A stretch of 35,341 nucleotides of DNA, from the NCBI GenBank assembly GCA_910575255.1, contig CAJTEM010000044.1:1-35341 (forward strand). The letters run 5' to 3'. The position numbers were made by a program, and so were the translations under genes. A model generated the notes under the pieces. It was given only the letters and a program-made list of their open reading frames with translations, did no database searches and was not told the DNA's origin. This document shows positions 26,547-34,375 of this stretch, piece after piece. This stretch comes from Lachnospiraceae bacterium. GTDB lineage: Bacteria; Bacillota; Clostridia; Lachnospirales; Lachnospiraceae. Numbering within the stretch: the first letter of the stretch is position 1; the number at the start of each line of letters is the position of its first letter.

Positions 26547-28521
26547 GTTCGTTCCCTCCCAGCATATCCAGGAAATCCAGCTCGGAAATAATCGGAATTC
26601 CCAGCTCCTTTGCTTTTTTATTCTTTGAAGAATTGGATGTGGTATCGTTATTGATCAGATAGCTTGTCTTTGTTGTCACGGAGCCGGTTGCCTTACCGCC
26701 CCGCTTCTCAATCTCCGCCTGCAGCTCCTTCCGGTTGGCAAAATGCTCCACGGAGCCGGTAATCACAAAGACCTTTCCTGCAAATATCGCTTCCTCCTGG
26801 CTTTCCGGCTCCTGCTCGATCGTCAGCTCTGCCAGCAAACCATCTACCTGGCGGTTATTCTCCTCTGATGCAAAATACCCGATCCAGGCATCTGCCAGCA
26901 CTTCACCGATCCCGTCCACCTCTGTCAATTCCTCTTTCTCTGCGCTTCTCATGGCTGAAAAGTCTGAGTGAAAGGTACGGCACAGCATTTTGGCATTGGC
27001 CAGACCGATTCCTGCAATCCCCAGTCCGTAGATCATCCGCGGCAGTGTTGTCTGAGAAGCTGTGCGGATCGCTGCCATCAGATTGTCAAAGGATCTCTGT
27101 CCAAAGCCCTCCATCTCCACAATCGCCTCCTGATGGCAGTCCAGATGGAAGATATCCGCATATTCATGAATAAATCCGGCAGCAATAAACTTCTCCAGAG
27201 TCGCCTCGGATAAACCGTCAATATTCAGGGCATCCCGGCTCACCAGCAGGGTAAAGCTCTTGATCTTCTTTGCCTGGCATCCTGGATTGGTACAATACAG
27301 AGAACGGACATCATTGACCTGACGAATCTCTGTCTGTCCGCCGCAGACCGGGCAGATCTCCGGGATTCGGATCGTCCCACTGCGTGTCAGATTCTCTGCG
27401 ATCTGCGGGATAATCATATTGGCCTTATAGACCGTAATGGTATCTCCCTCTCCCAGCTCAAGCCCTTCCATAATACTGATGTTGTGGACACTGGCCCGGC
27501 TCACGGTAGTCCCTTCCAGCTCTACTGGTTCAAAAATCGCCACCGGGTTGATCAGGCCGGTCCGGGATGCGCTCCATTCTATCTCAGTCAGCCGTGTTTC
27601 ACGAATCTCATCCGCCCACTTAAAGGCAATCGAATTGCGCGGGAACTTGGCTGTCCGTCCCAGAGACTCTCCATACGCAATATCATCCATCAGTAATACC
27701 AAACCGTCTGAGGGCAGGTCACTGGAAGAAACCTCCCTGGAAAATGCCTCCACTGCCGAGGGAAGCGTCTCCCTCGTCACCTCCCGGTAATCCACCACAT
27801 CAAATCCCTGCCGGCGCAGCCATTCCCACTGTTCTTTCCGGGAATTATGAAAGTCAACCCCTTTGGCCTTCACCAGCATGAAGGCCTCAAAGTTCACATT
27901 CCGCCTGGCTGTAATCTCATTATTCAGCTGGCGCACAGAACCACTGCACAGATTCCGCGGATTCTTGTAACGCATATCCACATCCTCGATCTCTTCATTG
28001 ATGCGCTCAAAATCCGAATACTTAATCACTGCCTCTCCCCGAAGGATTAATTGTCCTTCATAGGCGATCCGCAGAGGCACATTGACAAATACCCTGGCAT
28101 TATTGGTAATCACCTCTCCGATCTCCCCGTTTCCCCGGGTAACCGCCTTTACCAGCTCTCCCCCTTCATAGGTCAGTACAATCGTCAGCCCATCCAGCTT
28201 CCAGGACAGCACTCCCGGCTGATCTCCCAGCCAGTCCTGCAGGGAAGCCACTTCTTTTGTCTTATCCAGAGACAGCATCGAAGACTCATGCGCCTCCTTG
28301 GGAAGCTCGCTTAAGACCTCATAACCCACTCTCTGGGTCGGGCTTCCTGCCAGGATCACTCCAGTCTCCTTTTCCAGCTCCAATAATTCATCATAGAGCC
28401 GGTCATACTCCAGATTGCTTATAATCTCCCGGCTTTCCTGATAATAGGCCCGTGCTGCCGGCAAAAGCTCTGCCAGCAGCGCCTTCATCCTCCATATCCT
28501 GTCATCCTTGTTTTTGGTCAT
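26536..28521 (-). CDS. ligA: NAD-dependent DNA ligase LigA
   Basis: 661 residues from ATG 28521, which has AGGAG eight bases upstream. It seals nicks using NAD+. Domain order: Ia-adenylation (SWKLDGLTI, nucleophile Lys108), OB fold, four-cysteine zinc finger (CPVCGG...CTNPGC), helix-hairpin-helix repeats (GLGIAGIGLANAK, EVDGIGEVLADAW) and C-terminal BRCT (GKVFVITGSVEHFANRKELQ). KLDGLTI and TRGNGEIGE differ from the usual KxDGxA and TRGDGxxGE, as in divergent paralogues, so another LigA may exist elsewhere in the genome. It lies 66 bp downstream of the palindrome pair. Confidence 0.93.
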   Translation of the reverse strand: MTKNKDDRIWRMKALLAELLPAARAYYQESREIISNLEYDRLYDELLELEKETGVILAGSPTQRVGYEVLSELPKEAHESSMLSLDKTKEVASLQDWLGDQPGVLSWKLDGLTIVLTYEGGELVKAVTRGNGEIGEVITNNARVFVNVPLRIAYEGQLILRGEAVIKYSDFERINEEIEDVDMRYKNPRNLCSGSVRQLNNEITARRNVNFEAFMLVKAKGVDFHNSRKEQWEWLRRQGFDVVDYREVTRETLPSAVEAFSREVSSSDLPSDGLVLLMDDIAYGESLGRTAKFPRNSIAFKWADEIRETRLTEIEWSASRTGLINPVAIFEPVELEGTTVSRASVHNISIMEGLELGEGDTITVYKANMIIPQIAENLTRSGTIRIPEICPVCGGQTEIRQVNDVRSLYCTNPGCQAKKIKSFTLLVSRDALNIDGLSEATLEKFIAAGFIHEYADIFHLDCHQEAIVEMEGFGQRSFDNLMAAIRTASQTTLPRMIYGLGIAGIGLANAKMLCRTFHSDFSAMRSAEKEELTEVDGIGEVLADAWIGYFASEENNRQVDGLLAELTIEQEPESQEEAIFAGKVFVITGSVEHFANRKELQAEIEKRGGKATGSVTTKTSYLINNDTTSNSSKNKKAKELGIPIISELDFLDMLGGNEHAD

Positions 28522-28587
28522 TTTCCACACTCCTGCATCCATTATCGATTCTTCCGGTTCCCCGCGTTCTTCCTCTGTGCCTTCTTA

Positions 28588-28745
28588 CCAGTACAGCATT
28601 GCTTTCCGTCAGATGTGCGTCACACTTTGCAGGAGATTTGGTTCGAATGAGGAAGGCGTAATGGGCTACGTTGACCGAATGAGAACCAAATCTCCTGCAA
28701 AGTGGGGCGTGCTTTGATGGGAATGAATTTTCAAACGCGCTCTAG
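28588..28745. repeat. Long imperfect palindrome, A type (copy 2)
   Basis: 158 bp starting CCAGTACAGCATTGCTT, 15 bp of it (AGTACAGCATTGCTT) identical to copy 1. The stem is unlike copy 1 apart from short patches; a perfect 22-bp core pairs 28623-28644 with 28683-28704. The tip is GGCGTAATGGGCTACGT (28655-28671), the same motif as in the other three. The right end (CGCGCTCTAG) has lost pairing with the left, but shares CTAG 28742-28745 with the adjoining B palindrome. Confidence 0.85.
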
Positions 28746-28907
28746 TATAACCCGTTTTAAATACCTTTCTGTTTCGGCAAGGATACTTTTCCGAGAGTAC
28801 AGAGGGAAAAGCGGAGGCGTAGTGGGGCTACGTTGAGCATTTTCCCTCTGTGCTATCGGGAAAGCAGACTGGCGAAACGGAAGGTTATTTAAAACGGGTT
28901 ATACTAG
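28742..28907. repeat. Long imperfect palindrome, B type (copy 2)
   Basis: 166 bp with the same perfect 20-bp terminal arms as copy 1 (18351-18516) and in opposite orientation. It differs from copy 1 at two positions only: A/G in the arm and A/G at the tip, which here reads GGCGTAGTGGGGCTACGT (28816-28833). The right end CTAGTATAA, read on the minus strand, provides the last two sense codons and the stop of the pseudouridine synthase gene. Confidence 0.93.
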
Positions 28908-29621
28908 TTCCCTCACAAGCTCCTCCCACTCTGAGGGTGTCACCCTGCGGAAATCCCCTGCCTTCAGCCTGCCCAGACGGATATTCATGATTCGAACCCG
29001 CTTCAGACCCACCACACGAAAGCCCAGTGTCTCGCACATCCGGCGAATCTGACGGTTCAGGCCCTGTGTCAGCACAATCCGAAATGTGCACTTTCCCTCC
29101 GCCTTCACCCGGCAGGGGCGTGTCGTCTCTCCCAGTTCCTTCAGCTCCACACCTTCCTGCATTCTTTTAAGAAATTCCTCAGAATACGGCGCGTCCACAG
29201 TTACCAGATATTCCTTCTCATGAAGATACCCGGCATGCATGATGCGGTTGGCCAACTCTCCCTGATTCGTCATCAGAAGCAACCCTTCCGAATCCTTATC
29301 CAGTCTCCCGATCGGATATATCCGTTCCGGATACCCCACCATCTCCACTACGTTCGTAGCCCGATCCTTGTCCGAGGTCGTACAGACCACGCCTCTGGGC
29401 TTATTCACTGCCAGCAGCACAGGCCCTGCCTTTCTTCCTCCGACACCACTGCCCACTGCTTTCCCGCCGCATACAATCCTCTCCCGGCCGCTTACCTTCT
29501 CCCCCATGACTGCCGTCCTGCCGTCAATTGTCACTGCTCCGGCTTTAATCAGACGATCCGCCTCCCTGCGGGAGCAAATGCCCTGTTCGCTTAAAAATTT
29601 GTTCAAACGGATCGGTTCCAT
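28899..29621 (-). CDS. rRNA pseudouridine synthase, RsuA/RluF family
   Basis: 240 residues from ATG 29621 (MEPIRLNKFL), which has AAAGGA seven bases upstream. It converts a specific uridine of rRNA to pseudouridine. An N-terminal S4 RNA-binding domain (RLNKFLSEQGICSRREADRLI) is followed by the catalytic domain with GRLDKDSEGLLLMTN (Asp nucleophile) and QGLNRQIRRMCE. Order and length suggest RluF, but RluB or RsuA cannot be excluded. The last codons CTA GTA TAA lie inside the B palindrome. If the palindrome pair were removed at CTAG, the frame would run on 28 codons to a TGA at 28502-28504, overlapping the ligA start. Confidence 0.9.
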   Translation of the reverse strand: MEPIRLNKFLSEQGICSRREADRLIKAGAVTIDGRTAVMGEKVSGRERIVCGGKAVGSGVGGRKAGPVLLAVNKPRGVVCTTSDKDRATNVVEMVGYPERIYPIGRLDKDSEGLLLMTNQGELANRIMHAGYLHEKEYLVTVDAPYSEEFLKRMQEGVELKELGETTRPCRVKAEGKCTFRIVLTQGLNRQIRRMCETLGFRVVGLKRVRIMNIRLGRLKAGDFRRVTPSEWEELVRELV

Positions 29622-29671
29622 CCCGGTTCCTTTCTGTGCCATTCACAATAGCAGAATTTTTTCTTCCTGCC

Positions 29672-29700
29672 ATTATATCAGTTTTTACCTTTATCCTCAA
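29672..29700 (-). promoter_or_regulatory. Promoter of the pseudouridine synthase gene
   Basis: On the minus strand TTGAGG (29695-29700) and TATAAT (29672-29677) are spaced by 17 bp. A start near 29665 leaves 44 nt before the ATG at 29621. The palindrome pair and ligA are downstream, so this promoter may also transcribe ligA-metA. Confidence 0.7.
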
Positions 29701-29793
29701 TAAAATTTTTTGCCATACCCCACTTCCTGCTCACGAATGGTTACTGTTCATGGGCAATGTCAGTAACTCCCTTACAAATGTGCGATTTTAAGG

Positions 29794-30819
29794 CTAATAT
29801 AGGAACATAGCATCCCCAAAGCTGAAAAACCGATATTTCTCACGGATCGCCTCTTCATATGCGTGCAGCACGTTTTCTCTCCCTGCCAGGGCTGATACCA
29901 GCATCACCAGGGTAGACTCCGGCAGATGGAAATTCGTAATCAGACAATCCAGAATCTTGAACCGATATCCTGGATAAATAAAGATCTCTGTCCACCCGCT
30001 CCCTGCCCGCAGGATTCCATCCTCTCCGGCTGCTGATTCCAGAGTCCGGCAACTGGTGGTGCCCACACAGATCACCCGGCCTCCGGATGCCTTCGTCTGA
30101 TTGATCTTCTCTGCTTCTGCTTCTCCTATCTCATAAAACTCCGAATGCATATGATGTTCCAGAACATTTTCCGCCTTCACCGGACGGAAAGTTCCCAGCC
30201 CTACATGTAAAGTTACACGTGCGATCTTCACCCCCATATCCTGAATCTTCTCCAACAGCTCCTCGGTAAAATGCAGTCCTGCCGTAGGCGCTGCCGCAGA
30301 TCCCTCATGACAGGCATAGACGGTCTGATACCGGTTCTTATCCTTCAGCTCATGAGTGATATACGGAGGCAGAGGCATCTGCCCCAGCTGATCCAGAACC
30401 TCCTCGAAAATCCCTTCATACCGAAACCGGAACAACCGGTTTCCCTCATCCACCACATCAAGAACCGTTCCTCTCAGCAATCCCTCTCCGAATACCACTT
30501 CCGTGCCGGGACGGCATTTTCTTCCCGGCTTTACCAGAGTCTCCCAGATATCCTTCTCGCGCCGTTTCAGCAGCAGGACTTCAATCTTCGCCCCGGTTTC
30601 CTCCCTGACTCCCAATAATCTTGCCGGAATCACTTTGGTGTCATTAATCACCAGACAATCTCCCGGATGCAGATACTCTGTGATATCCCGAAATGTCCGG
30701 TGCTCCAGCTCACCATTCTCCAGATGCAGCACCAGCAGGCGGGATGATGCCCGATCCTCCAGCGGATCCTGTGCAATCAGTTCCTGCGGCAGATCAAAAT
30801 AAAAATCCTTTACATTCAT
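29794..30819 (-). CDS. queA: S-adenosylmethionine:tRNA ribosyltransferase-isomerase (QueA)
   Basis: 341 residues, normal for QueA, which transfers and rearranges the ribose of SAM onto preQ1 in tRNA to make epoxyqueuosine. Motifs are [64 protein letters not shown] and [15 protein letters not shown]. Start choice is uncertain: ATG 30819 gives the family N-terminus MNVKDF, with AGAGGA 12 bases away; ATG 30831 (MKKSM) lies right beside that SD. No tgt gene follows in this window. Confidence 0.95.
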   Translation of the reverse strand: MNVKDFYFDLPQELIAQDPLEDRASSRLLVLHLENGELEHRTFRDITEYLHPGDCLVINDTKVIPARLLGVREETGAKIEVLLLKRREKDIWETLVKPGRKCRPGTEVVFGEGLLRGTVLDVVDEGNRLFRFRYEGIFEEVLDQLGQMPLPPYITHELKDKNRYQTVYACHEGSAAAPTAGLHFTEELLEKIQDMGVKIARVTLHVGLGTFRPVKAENVLEHHMHSEFYEIGEAEAEKINQTKASGGRVICVGTTSCRTLESAAGEDGILRAGSGWTEIFIYPGYRFKILDCLITNFHLPESTLVMLVSALAGRENVLHAYEEAIREKYRFFSFGDAMFLY

Positions 30820-30874
30820 ACTTTTCTTCATTCCTCTCCAGAATTCAATTCCTTTTCTCACGCACCTGCGCTTT

Positions 30875-31822
30875 TTATGGTGCCTCCGTTCCCTGCACCT
30901 GCACTTCAGCCTCTGATGTTTCCGGCTCCGGCATTGATTCCGGGTCTGTGCTGCCGATCACAACCTCCGGCTCCGACTCTTCCGTCCCTTCCCAGATCGG
31001 AGAACCTTCTCTTAGAACACCATAAACCCGGTTCAGATTCTCATCCGAACTCAAAGCCTCTCTCAGCCTGTGATTGACATCTGCCGCCAGCTTCCTCACC
31101 TCGTCGGAATGATTCGCTTCATTAATAAACTGCTGCTCTGCCGGGGAAAAATCCTGATTGTTCTTAATCACATAATTCCCCTCGCCATCCTTTGTCACAT
31201 AGCACCACAGGATCATCGGTGCCCTGGTCTTTGATGAATAAAAATTAATATCCGCCACTGCATATACCAGCCAGGAATTCGTATCCGGACCTTCTTTTAC
31301 ATAAGTAACTATATTCTCGAATTTCTGTACATATTTGGAATTATTCCGCATACGGGCACTCTGTGCTTCCAGTTCCTGATCCGTAAGGCCACTGATGCCA
31401 TACAATTGATTCATCGCTGATGCATCTGCCAGCTCTCTGGCCTGAAAATACCTCTCCATCAATGCCAGCAGCTCCGGTACGCCGTCTTTCTGAAAACTCT
31501 CTGTGGCAAACTCATCGAGTTCCTCTGGTTCCGTCTCAGTCTCCGGCTCCTCTGATTCCATCGTCTCCGGCTCCACTCCAGGCTCCTCCGGAAGGCGCTC
31601 ATCCTCCCAGTCCGGCTGCCCTCCGGTAATTGTTATCCCTGTCTCCATCATTGCCACTGTCGGCGGCTCTACGGATTCCTCCGATTCCTCCTTTGGGCGC
31701 TCCATGATTCTTATAACCACAATCAATATCACCACAACCGCCGGAAGCGCCATCATCTGCAGAAATGTTTTCTGCTCCTGATTCAGCCTTCTCCCCGACG
31801 AATTTCCGGATTTCTTTTTCAT
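30875..31822 (-). CDS. Hypothetical membrane-anchored protein with acidic linker
   Basis: 315 residues of unknown function. A basic N-terminus is followed by one membrane segment ([18 protein letters not shown], about 23-40) and then an acidic Glu/Pro-rich linker to about residue 105. A folded domain of about 170 residues ([17 protein letters not shown] to [10 protein letters not shown]) has the look of an NTF2-like or SnoaL-type fold, with [14 protein letters not shown] as an internal strand. A second acidic tail ends the protein. The topology puts the domain outside the cell. SD GGGAGGAG precedes the ATG, and queA follows by 55 bp. Confidence 0.75.
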   Translation of the reverse strand: MKKKSGNSSGRRLNQEQKTFLQMMALPAVVVILIVVIRIMERPKEESEESVEPPTVAMMETGITITGGQPDWEDERLPEEPGVEPETMESEEPETETEPEELDEFATESFQKDGVPELLALMERYFQARELADASAMNQLYGISGLTDQELEAQSARMRNNSKYVQKFENIVTYVKEGPDTNSWLVYAVADINFYSSKTRAPMILWCYVTKDGEGNYVIKNNQDFSPAEQQFINEANHSDEVRKLAADVNHRLREALSSDENLNRVYGVLREGSPIWEGTEESEPEVVIGSTDPESMPEPETSEAEVQVQGTEAP

Positions 31823-31898
31823 TCAGCACTCCTCCCGAAATGATCTCCTGCCATACAGAACTTATGATACTCCTGTAAACAATAACAGCTTTCGTCCT

Positions 31899-31927
31899 AT
31901 CATAGCAAAATAAGCAGCGAAAATCAA
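31899..31927 (-). promoter_or_regulatory. Promoter of the hypothetical protein-queA operon
   Basis: On the minus strand TTGATT (31922-31927) and TATGAT (31899-31904) are spaced by 17 bp. It is back to back with the tRNA promoter. Confidence 0.65.
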
Positions 31928-31936
31928 TAAATCCTC

Positions 31937-31964
31937 TTGCAATTCTAAAAAAATCGTGTATAAT
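31937..31964 (+). promoter_or_regulatory. Promoter of tRNA-Arg
   Basis: TTGCAA (31937-31942) and TATAAT (31959-31964) are spaced by 16 bp, nine bases before the mature tRNA 5' end. Confidence 0.75.
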
Positions 31965-31973
31965 AAAGGAGAT

Positions 31974-32045
31974 GCGTCTGTAGCTCAGTGGATAGAGCAA
32001 TGGCCTCCGGAGCCATGTGCGGAGGTTCGATTCCTCTCAGACGCA
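31974..32045 (+). tRNA. tRNA-Arg (anticodon CCG)
   Basis: 72 nt. The acceptor stem GCGTCTG/CAGACGC is perfect, with discriminator A. The D arm is GCTCAGTGGATAGAGC. The anticodon stem TGGC/GCCA closes loop CTCCGGA, with anticodon CCG read at the third to fifth loop bases. The T arm is GGAGG-TTCGATT-CCTCT. CCA is not encoded. A run of seven T follows directly, acting as terminator. It decodes CGG. Mobile-looking DNA begins right after it. Confidence 0.96.
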
Positions 32046-32573
32046 TTTTTTTATTGCCCTGACAAAAAATCATGGAAATCCTTGATTTTACGGTGATAAG
32101 AAAGTATTTACAACAACTTATCATCAACGCTGACAAACAGGTGCATATAGGTAGGTATGACAGATTACGTTGTACCTACTTATTTTTGTTGCAGTTTTTA
32201 TTTATTTCAGCTAAAATCAATACACAAGATTGTTAGTGAAAGACAGAAACCTCTTTTTGGATTAGTAGAAACTTGTTTTGACGGAATGGGCTATAAAGAC
32301 CTTAAAGATTCTGTTGTATTAGAAATGAAACGAATATCAAATATATTATCGCAATGGCTCGAAATACAATCTTTAAGTATAAAGCCACTTTAGTGCCAGT
32401 TACGCAATAAGACGCTGTTTTTGAGGACAGACTTATAAAACCCCTTGCCTCGTCATTTCAACGCTCGCAAAGCCGCATAAATTAAGGACAAAATAACCCC
32501 TACTGCGTAACAATCCCCATAATAAATTGAGGGCGAAAGCAGTCTACTGATTTCGTCCTCTTGACTGCCCATT
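32046..32573. other. AT-rich region after the tRNA with short inverted repeats
   Basis: Apart from the possible coding remnant at 32157-32393, no gene is seen. Short inverted repeats follow the tRNA closely: AATCA/TTGATT (near 32068-32087), GATAAG/CTTATC (32095-32122) and AGGTAGGT/ACCTACTT (near 32150-32182). Their spacing resembles recombinase arm sites at an integration end, but no integrase gene or repeated tRNA end is within the window. Confidence 0.35.
32157..32393 (+). CDS. Possible remnant coding sequence, function unknown
   Basis: 78 codons. The last 60 residues (from FQLKSIHKIVSERQK to LEIQSLSIKPL) read like real protein: amphipathic, mixed charge, and AT-rich third positions unlike the host genes. 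The first 18 residues look random and no SD is present, so this is probably the 3' end of a gene that lost its start. I do not recognise the family. Confidence 0.3.
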   Translation: MTDYVVPTYFCCSFYLFQLKSIHKIVSERQKPLFGLVETCFDGMGYKDLKDSVVLEMKRISNILSQWLEIQSLSIKPL

Positions 32574-32645
32574 AGCAAAGGCGTGAAAAGCTGTCAAGGG
32601 CGCGTAGCGCGAAGTTTACCCTTGACAGCTTTTCACGTCTTTGCT
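32574..32645 (-). terminator. 27-bp near-perfect hairpin
   Basis: Arms 32574-32600 and 32619-32645 pair over 27 bp with one mismatch that becomes G-U in RNA, around an 18-nt loop (CGCGTAGCGCGAAGTTTA). It lies nine bases after the stop of the conjugative-element helix-turn-helix gene on the minus strand. No T-run follows, so it may be an RNA-stabilising or processing structure rather than a simple terminator. Confidence 0.55.
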
Positions 32646-32653
32646 ACTTCCTA

Positions 32654-32851
32654 TCAGACGAAGCGGAATTTCAATATGGCTTCAACCAGTTTTGCCTTTA
32701 ATCTGTCCTGCGTGTCGTCATTGATATGCCCCTTGTACATAGACAGGTACTTGATGTGTGCGGTATAGTGCCTCAATACTGCGTCTACCGCTTCCGGCTC
32801 TCCGGCAACAGCTTTTTCGATGTCCCTTTTCATAAGGTTGAAAAATGGGTA
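32654..32851 (-). pseudogene. Tn916-type conjugative element helix-turn-helix protein, split by an IS110 insertion
   Basis: The minus-strand frame reads PFFNLMKRDIEKAVAGEPE, then AVDAVLRHYTAHIKYLSMYK and ILKFRF to a TGA at 32654. This matches the small HTH_16-type proteins (Tn916 ORF8-like) of Firmicutes conjugative transposons, which end with the same ILKFR pattern. Upstream the frame hits a stop inside the IS. Joining it to 34376-34390, on the far side of the IS, restores ATG and MVSIPYPFFNLMKRD in frame, a 70-residue protein. The internal ATG at 32833 has no SD, so the protein is probably no longer made. It marks this region as part of a decayed conjugative element. Confidence 0.75.
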
Positions 32852-32902
32852 TTACAATTAGACCGCCAGAATATGCCGGTCTGAAAGAGTGCTGTGTGAT
32901 GG

Positions 32903-34123
32903 TTAGTTTGACGTGGGAAGAGCGGCGAGATATTCTTTCACTCTCCCATAGTAAATGCGCAGAAACTTGTTGGCTCCCGCTGTCATGTAGACGTAATAAG
33001 GTTTGCCTTGTGCCCTTTTCTTGTCCATGAACAGATATACCGCGTCATCCGGTTTGGTCTTGATCAGTACATCCATGATCTGGAACAGGGTTTTGCGTAA
33101 CGCTGGCGAACCGTGCTTGGAGGCATGTACACTTTTCTGGGAATAATCTCCAGAATCATTCACGCCTGGATCTACTCCGGCAAATGCCGTGATTGCTCCT
33201 TTGTGAGTGAAACGTGTCACATCTCCGATTTCAGCCATGAGCTGAGGGCCCAGAGACGGCCCTACGCCTTTCATCGCCATAACAGCCGGATATTCTGGGA
33301 GCTTAGAGGCAGTTTCATTCATAAGCGAGCGCAGCTGTTCAACAGTCTGTGACGCGGCGTTCAACTGCCCTACGGCCTGCTTGATGATGCGCTTGGTAAA
33401 GCTGTCCTTTGGAAGTACGGGGATGAGCTCCTTGGCCTTTCCGTAGATTTCTTCAGCTTTCGACTTGCTGAAGTTGTACTTCTTACGGCTGCACCACTTC
33501 TGATAGTGGTCAATAAAAGCAGTCAGGGACAATTTACGAACACAATCGACATGCCGGTAAGTGTCAATGAAGTCCACCCATTTCTGGCTGCCGTCCTCGC
33601 GGGCAGGGCTGTCGAAATAGGCATGGGCGCCTGGATAGGTCTGATCGATGAGACCGATCAGATTGTTTTTCATGGCGGTTTTGTGTTTCATGTAGAAATC
33701 AAACTGGCGGTTCATGGTTTTAAGTTGGGAACGTAATTCATCCATAAGACTATACTGTTTCAGATTTGCCCAGCTGTCAAGAGTATAGCGGGCGATTTTT
33801 ACGGAATCTGCCTTATCGGTCTTGACTTTGCGGAGAGGATTGTCCTGTCCCTGGAAGTTACGGATGATCTGGGAATTCACAGCGCTTACAAAAAAGCCCG
33901 CCTGGGAAAGTTCACGTGCCACCGGTTCATAGTAGCGGCCAGTACATTCCATGACAATGCGAGTTTCACCATCAAGCTCCCGGATCCGCTTTATCAGAGA
34001 TTGGAAATCTGCGGACAGATGAGGAACATCAAAGGGCTTTCCAACAGCCTTCCCACCAGGACGGAGGATTGCTACCGTGCTTTTTCGTTTGGAAACATCA
34101 ATACCTACTGCGTTCATGTTCAT
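32903..34123 (-). CDS. IS110-family transposase (DEDD/serine recombinase)
   Basis: 406 residues from ATG 34123, which has TTAGGAG ten bases upstream. The N-terminal RuvC-like domain has all four acidic residues: Asp9 (GIDVSKRKS), Glu59 (VMECTGRYY), Asp103 and Asp106 (KTDKADSVKIA). The C-terminal Transposase_20 domain has MKGVGPSLGPQLMAEIGD and the catalytic serine near residue 324 (VNDSGDYS). The gene is intact with no frameshift, so the element may be active. IS110 enzymes such as IS621 are guided by a bridge RNA that pairs with both donor and target. Confidence 0.95.
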   Translation of the reverse strand: MNMNAVGIDVSKRKSTVAILRPGGKAVGKPFDVPHLSADFQSLIKRIRELDGETRIVMECTGRYYEPVARELSQAGFFVSAVNSQIIRNFQGQDNPLRKVKTDKADSVKIARYTLDSWANLKQYSLMDELRSQLKTMNRQFDFYMKHKTAMKNNLIGLIDQTYPGAHAYFDSPAREDGSQKWVDFIDTYRHVDCVRKLSLTAFIDHYQKWCSRKKYNFSKSKAEEIYGKAKELIPVLPKDSFTKRIIKQAVGQLNAASQTVEQLRSLMNETASKLPEYPAVMAMKGVGPSLGPQLMAEIGDVTRFTHKGAITAFAGVDPGVNDSGDYSQKSVHASKHGSPALRKTLFQIMDVLIKTKPDDAVYLFMDKKRAQGKPYYVYMTAGANKFLRIYYGRVKEYLAALPTSN

Positions 34124-34375
34124 AAAAATGTCACTCCTAAATAAAGATTGCAATTGGTCAGTGCCAGTTTTACTCATTGCCCATTCAATCTACTGTGGTG
34201 TGACGCGAACGCACCGAGAGGGCGGCTCAACCTGCATAAAACGAACGCTGCGAATGAGGAGCTGGTTATCAGACTTTCGTACGGACGCGAAGTCCAAGGA
34301 GGTTTCCGATATACCGATTGCCCTTATCATTCTAACAGCTTAAGCAACAAGATGGATAATTCCTTACTGGCTGTA
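34124..34375 (-). ncRNA. Candidate bridge RNA region of the IS110 element
   Basis: This is the 252-bp non-coding 5' end of the IS, upstream of the transposase, where IS110-group elements encode their bridge RNA. On the minus strand it has several hairpins, such as GGAC-TTCGC-GTCC and a GGTG/CACC stem around CGTTCGCGT. It also contains TAAGGG and AATGGG, complementary to CCCTTA and CCCATT in the reconstructed target, but 6-nt matches can be chance. The exact RNA ends and guide loops cannot be set without aligning related copies. Confidence 0.55.

Larger units (their letters stand above)
32852..34375 (-). mobile_element. IS110-family insertion sequence (about 1524 bp)
   Basis: The ends are inferred from the split target gene. 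GTA stands at 32849-32851 and again at 34373-34375, and deleting one copy with the DNA between restores the helix-turn-helix reading frame. The size fits IS110 elements (about 1.2-1.6 kb). There are no long terminal inverted repeats, as expected of this family. It holds one transposase gene and 252 bp of non-coding DNA on its 5' side. The true end may be shifted by up to 3 bp because of the shared GTA. Confidence 0.85.

Noticed and set aside
32845-33030. 61-codon plus-strand frame at the IS110 end
   Set aside because: Antisense to the transposase 3' end and crosses the IS boundary.
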